This document shows positions 60,590 to 64,000 of a stretch of DNA of 64,000 bases, in pieces (within the stretch, counting starts at the first letter, position 1; each line of letters opens with the position of its first letter). Location: positions 19,044,611 to 19,108,610 of the forward strand of contig NC_056552.1 of assembly GCF_910596095.1 (NCBI RefSeq), in the 5' to 3' direction. The notes below the pieces were generated by a model. That model saw only the letters and a list, made by a program, of their open reading frames with translations. It was not told the origin of the DNA and made no database searches. The DNA comes from Thunnus maccoyii. Lineage: Eukaryota > Chordata > Actinopteri > Scombriformes > Scombridae. The position numbers and the translations under genes are program-made.

Positions 60590-61845
60590 ATCAGGTTCAT
60601 GGTGAATCTCCTAAAAGGGCAGTGTTTGTTGTAGGGTTGTGCGGGCTCATTGTGCTGAAAGTCTGCAATGCATTAACCCAGCTGCCCACAGAAATTTTAC
60701 AGACAAGGTTAATATTTGATTCAGTGGGAAAATAATCTTTGTTTAGGCATGAAAATGCTAAAAAGGAAAAGGTTATCTAGAGGCCATAGCTACCCCGCCT
60801 TTACTTTTTGGGCTATACAGGTGAATCTTCCATTAAATATGAACAGCAGTTTCAAAAGGAGAAATCCCCAACCACAGAATGATTGAAAGGGTAAATGAAA
60901 CCAAATTAGTGTATTTTATGAAAGAAAATGTTTTGCTAGACAGAACAAACACTTTTTTTTAGACTTGATAAACATTGTTTTAAAGAAACTCACTAGAAAA
61001 ACCTCTATTGTGCAGTTTGTCCCAAAGTGGATAAATCCCCAGAGTATTTTTGAATAGACGGCTTTTCACATTTAAGGCTTGTAATTTCTCCAAGTTTCGG
61101 CTTGTGAGCTCCAGATCAGATAAGATGATTATTGAAAATTGTCCCATCAGTCATCGTCACCCCCGAGCCAAGAAACAGGTGTATGACATCATGGTTATTA
61201 GGGAATATTAGACCTGCTTGCTGTGCCAAGACACACACAAAACACTAAGACGCACACACGCAGTGCAGTAGATAATAGTCGTGTTAAGGGACAGTGAAGC
61301 ACTATTCTCTAGATCTAGATAAAGAGTTTGATTTAACCGTAAACATTTGCCAACGGAAACAACGGAAATGCCTTTTCTCATAGGGGCAGCTGCTACATAC
61401 TGACAGCTTCACCACACCAGCATCGTGGCATGTTTGTGGTATGCTGTCTGACAGGAAGACAGTTTAACTTCCATCTCAGAGTTTTACACAGAATGTGGCC
61501 TGGTTAAATCTCACTGAATGAAGTGTGATTGTGAAATACACACCTCTCCTGCAACAGGAGCAACAGCCAAATCGCCTAAAGAAAGATTCCTCCATCATCA
61601 CTCATAGACACATTGTGTATTTTGTGTCTAAAGATTTGTTGTAGTTTACATTTTGGTGTGTTCATTTTCTCTTAAATGCCTCCTACTTATTTTCCAACCT
61701 ACTTTTCCCAGAATTAGCCAGAAGTCAAGCTCGAACTTGCTTTCAGTCAAAGATGGGTTGTGTAATTTTGCACAAAGTAATTTTGTAATTTCTGCTCTTT
61801 GTTAACATCAGTGTGTGTAGATCTCCAATGAACTCCAACATTTTC
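60590..61845. other. intergenic, nothing recognised
   Basis: AT-rich sequence with no supported exon, RNA gene or transposon end. Confidence 0.4.
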
Positions 61846-61849
61846 TTGT

Positions 61850-62065
61850 TCCAGGTCTTCCAATGTGAGGATTTGTTGCTTTTCTCAGTGTAATATCAGT
61901 GTAAACTTAATATATTTGGGTTTTGGACTGTTGGTCAGACAACGCAAAGTGTTTGAAGACATCACCATGAACTTTGGGAAACTATGATAAACGTTTTTAC
62001 CAGTTTCTGACATTTTATAGACTGAACATGAATTAATCAATTATCTACTTAATTGGTACTTGTGC
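61850..62065 (+). repeat. hAT-like interspersed repeat, family A copy 3
   Basis: 'gtgaggatttgttgcttttc', 'gggttttggactgttggtca', 'gtttgaagacatcaccatga', 'gtttctgacattttatagac' and 'attaatcaattatct' follow the same order as the copies at 1635-1935 and 48180-48460. Confidence 0.65.
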
Positions 62066-62069
62066 AGAA

Positions 62070-64000
62070 CACTAAAGAAGAAGAATTTTTCACATTTTTA
62101 ACAGTACTATGTTGTGCGGTATTCACTTTTTGGATCCATTAATGATATTGCTGGGTCAAATTGACCGAGGGCATAATCGGCATTTTAAATCAATACAGAA
62201 ATGAAATCTTACATGTAAATACTTTTTCTTTATAACAGCAGCAAACTCAGTGGAAAACATAATTTTCTGGGACATAGATAACCATTAAAAAGCGATTAGT
62301 GTACATGTTGTCTCCTCTCTCCATGAGTACTGTCTCCTCTGCAAAGAGCCATTAATGATGAGGGGTCCTCTTTACGGCAATATTGCAGGATCTCTGTTTA
62401 AAAGGGACTAGAGAGTCATTCAGTCAGGGACAGCCATTCATCTTTGTAGGGCTGGTCCCTGCAGTCCAGCCAAAAATACTGGAAATGAAAAAATAGCTCC
62501 TGCTTGCAAGATAGCTCACAAATCAATGTTTATTTACAGTGTTCTGGCAATGGAAGCCTTGAATTTAGAAAAGTGGGCTTGTTAACAAAAGCTGTAAATT
62601 TATTTGTCTGAAAACTGCAAACTGTCTGAGTTCTGTCACCCACTCCTAGTGTGTGAAGAATTTGTGGTCAGAAGTTAAATCATAAACTGTCTGCAACCCG
62701 CAGGCAGCTAACCAGTCAGTAGGACAGGAGTCACTCAGCATCTGGGATGAATTACACTCCATCCTCTGGACACAGAGTAAATCTCTGTCATCCATCTTGA
62801 TGTCCTGACATGTGGTGCCTGTAGACTGCAGCACCCACCACACCAGGCATGCTGTGTGTCCCCAATGTCAGCGGCATCTCTCAGGTCCCCTTGGACCTCA
62901 CACACATATCGCCATACATCATAATCGGAGATCCAGAGCATTGAGCTGCTGCTCAATAAGTCAGTGAACAGGCACCACAGACAGAGAGGTATCGACACCT
63001 TTCAGCTCTGGATGGGATTTGAGTAAGAGAGCAACAAGGGACTTTACTGACATATTGCTTTCTCTCTGGATGTCTCTCAATGGCTCTGACTCTGTAAATA
63101 GTTTAGTTCTCAGCCTTTCTCTTGAGTTGTTCATATCTTCTCTCTCCACTCCTTGTCATCAAGCCACATTATGCGTTTTTCCCACTCCTCCTTTCCCATC
63201 AATCATTCCTACCAAAACCCTCGTCATCAGCCTTTCACTGGACCCTCTCAGAATGTGCCTCGCAAACCATAGCACCATATCTCAAATGCATTTCTCCTCC
63301 TCTTTGCTTCCTCTGTCAATGTCCACTCTATCCATTTATCTGTATCCCTCACTTCTCTTGTTGTGCTTCTTCAAATATCCTTTCTGTTTACAAATCAAAG
63401 AGAATTAGAGATAAGATACATCATGTCATACAAGTCTACAGCATGTTACATGTTAAATATATCAAGAATATATTAAATGTGCACCTAAAGTAAACCAACA
63501 TGTTGATTTTAAAGAGTCAAATCACCCAAATGAAAAAAAACCATATTGTATCATATATGTGTCTAGCCATCCAGATGGTTTTAATATATATACATCTCTA
63601 ATACTTCTGCTTCAAACCAAATGCAGTGCAGATTACTGGATTTTCATTTGTGGTACTTACAGCTTTGAAACAGTCAAGTTTGCTTTGCTTTGCTTTTTTT
63701 CTAATAAAGTAGTTAAGAACTTTCGGAACCACTTTCTGATGAGTCACCTTTTATTAAGGGTTTAAAACCATAAATCTGTGGCTTTATTAATAGTTAATAA
63801 ATTCTTTACTTGACGCTGGAGGAGCAGTTTCCACAAACCACCATTTAAAAAAAAATCTCAAAATGCATTTACAATGTAAGTGATGGGGGACAAAATCCAC
63901 AGTCCTTGTTTTAAGTAAAAATGTATTTAAAAGTTTATCTGAAGATAATATGAAGCTTCAGTCATCTGAGATAGTCAAATAAAGTGGATATCTTCCACTA
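62070..64000. other. intergenic, nothing recognised
   Basis: Two overlapping minus-strand frames (62646-62843, 62735-62998) cover a less AT-rich block but match no family I know. The rest is AT-rich with no supported feature. Confidence 0.35.

Noticed and set aside
62646-62998. Two overlapping minus-strand frames in a less AT-rich block
   Set aside because: No family recognised, no consistent splice sites, and the two frames compete with each other.

Overview
This window is vertebrate nuclear DNA from a ray-finned fish, most likely a percomorph teleost. It is AT-rich, its genes are split by GT-AG introns, and it is full of fish-type interspersed repeats and CA/TG microsatellites. Five protein-coding genes can be built exon by exon. 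Every junction quoted keeps the reading frame and agrees with the known vertebrate protein as I remember it; no alignment was run.

Layout: (1) gid4, + strand, 555-5867, six exons, behind a GC-rich promoter with three CCAAT boxes and a ZNF143/THAP11-type site that may be bidirectional. (2) A coding-poor stretch of about 10 kb with repeats, a pyrimidine-rich minisatellite and a long alternating purine-pyrimidine tract. (3) noxo1, + strand, 16770-19808, eight exons behind a TATA box. (4) About 12 kb without recognisable genes, rich in DNA-transposon relics, including a decayed BED-finger (hAT) fragment. (5) A tex2-type gene, - strand, 44828-33189, eleven coding exons, with a probable noncoding first exon near 48.9 kb. 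(6) neurl2, + strand, 51732-52748, two coding exons. (7) msrb1, + strand, 54117-56459, four exons, a selenoprotein gene with in-frame TGA at 55771-55773 and a well-formed type II SECIS element at 56524-56598. (8) About 7 kb with only repeats, including a tRNA-derived SINE.

The genes do not form a pathway: gid4 is the substrate receptor of the CTLH/GID ubiquitin ligase, noxo1 organises NADPH oxidase 1, tex2 is an ER-contact-site SMP lipid-transfer protein, neurl2 is a muscle Cullin-RING substrate receptor, and msrb1 repairs methionine-R-sulfoxide. NOXO1 and MSRB1 are also near each other in human (16p13.3, from memory), so part of the order may be ancestral synteny.

The strongest observations are the recoded UGA with its SECIS, several transposons with readable termini and target duplications, a uORF/start-stop arrangement before tex2, a frame-preserving 81-nt tex2 intron, an unusually long Ser-rich linker in noxo1, and a muscle-type E-box/MEF2 cluster before neurl2. 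I did not find a convincing new multi-gene system.
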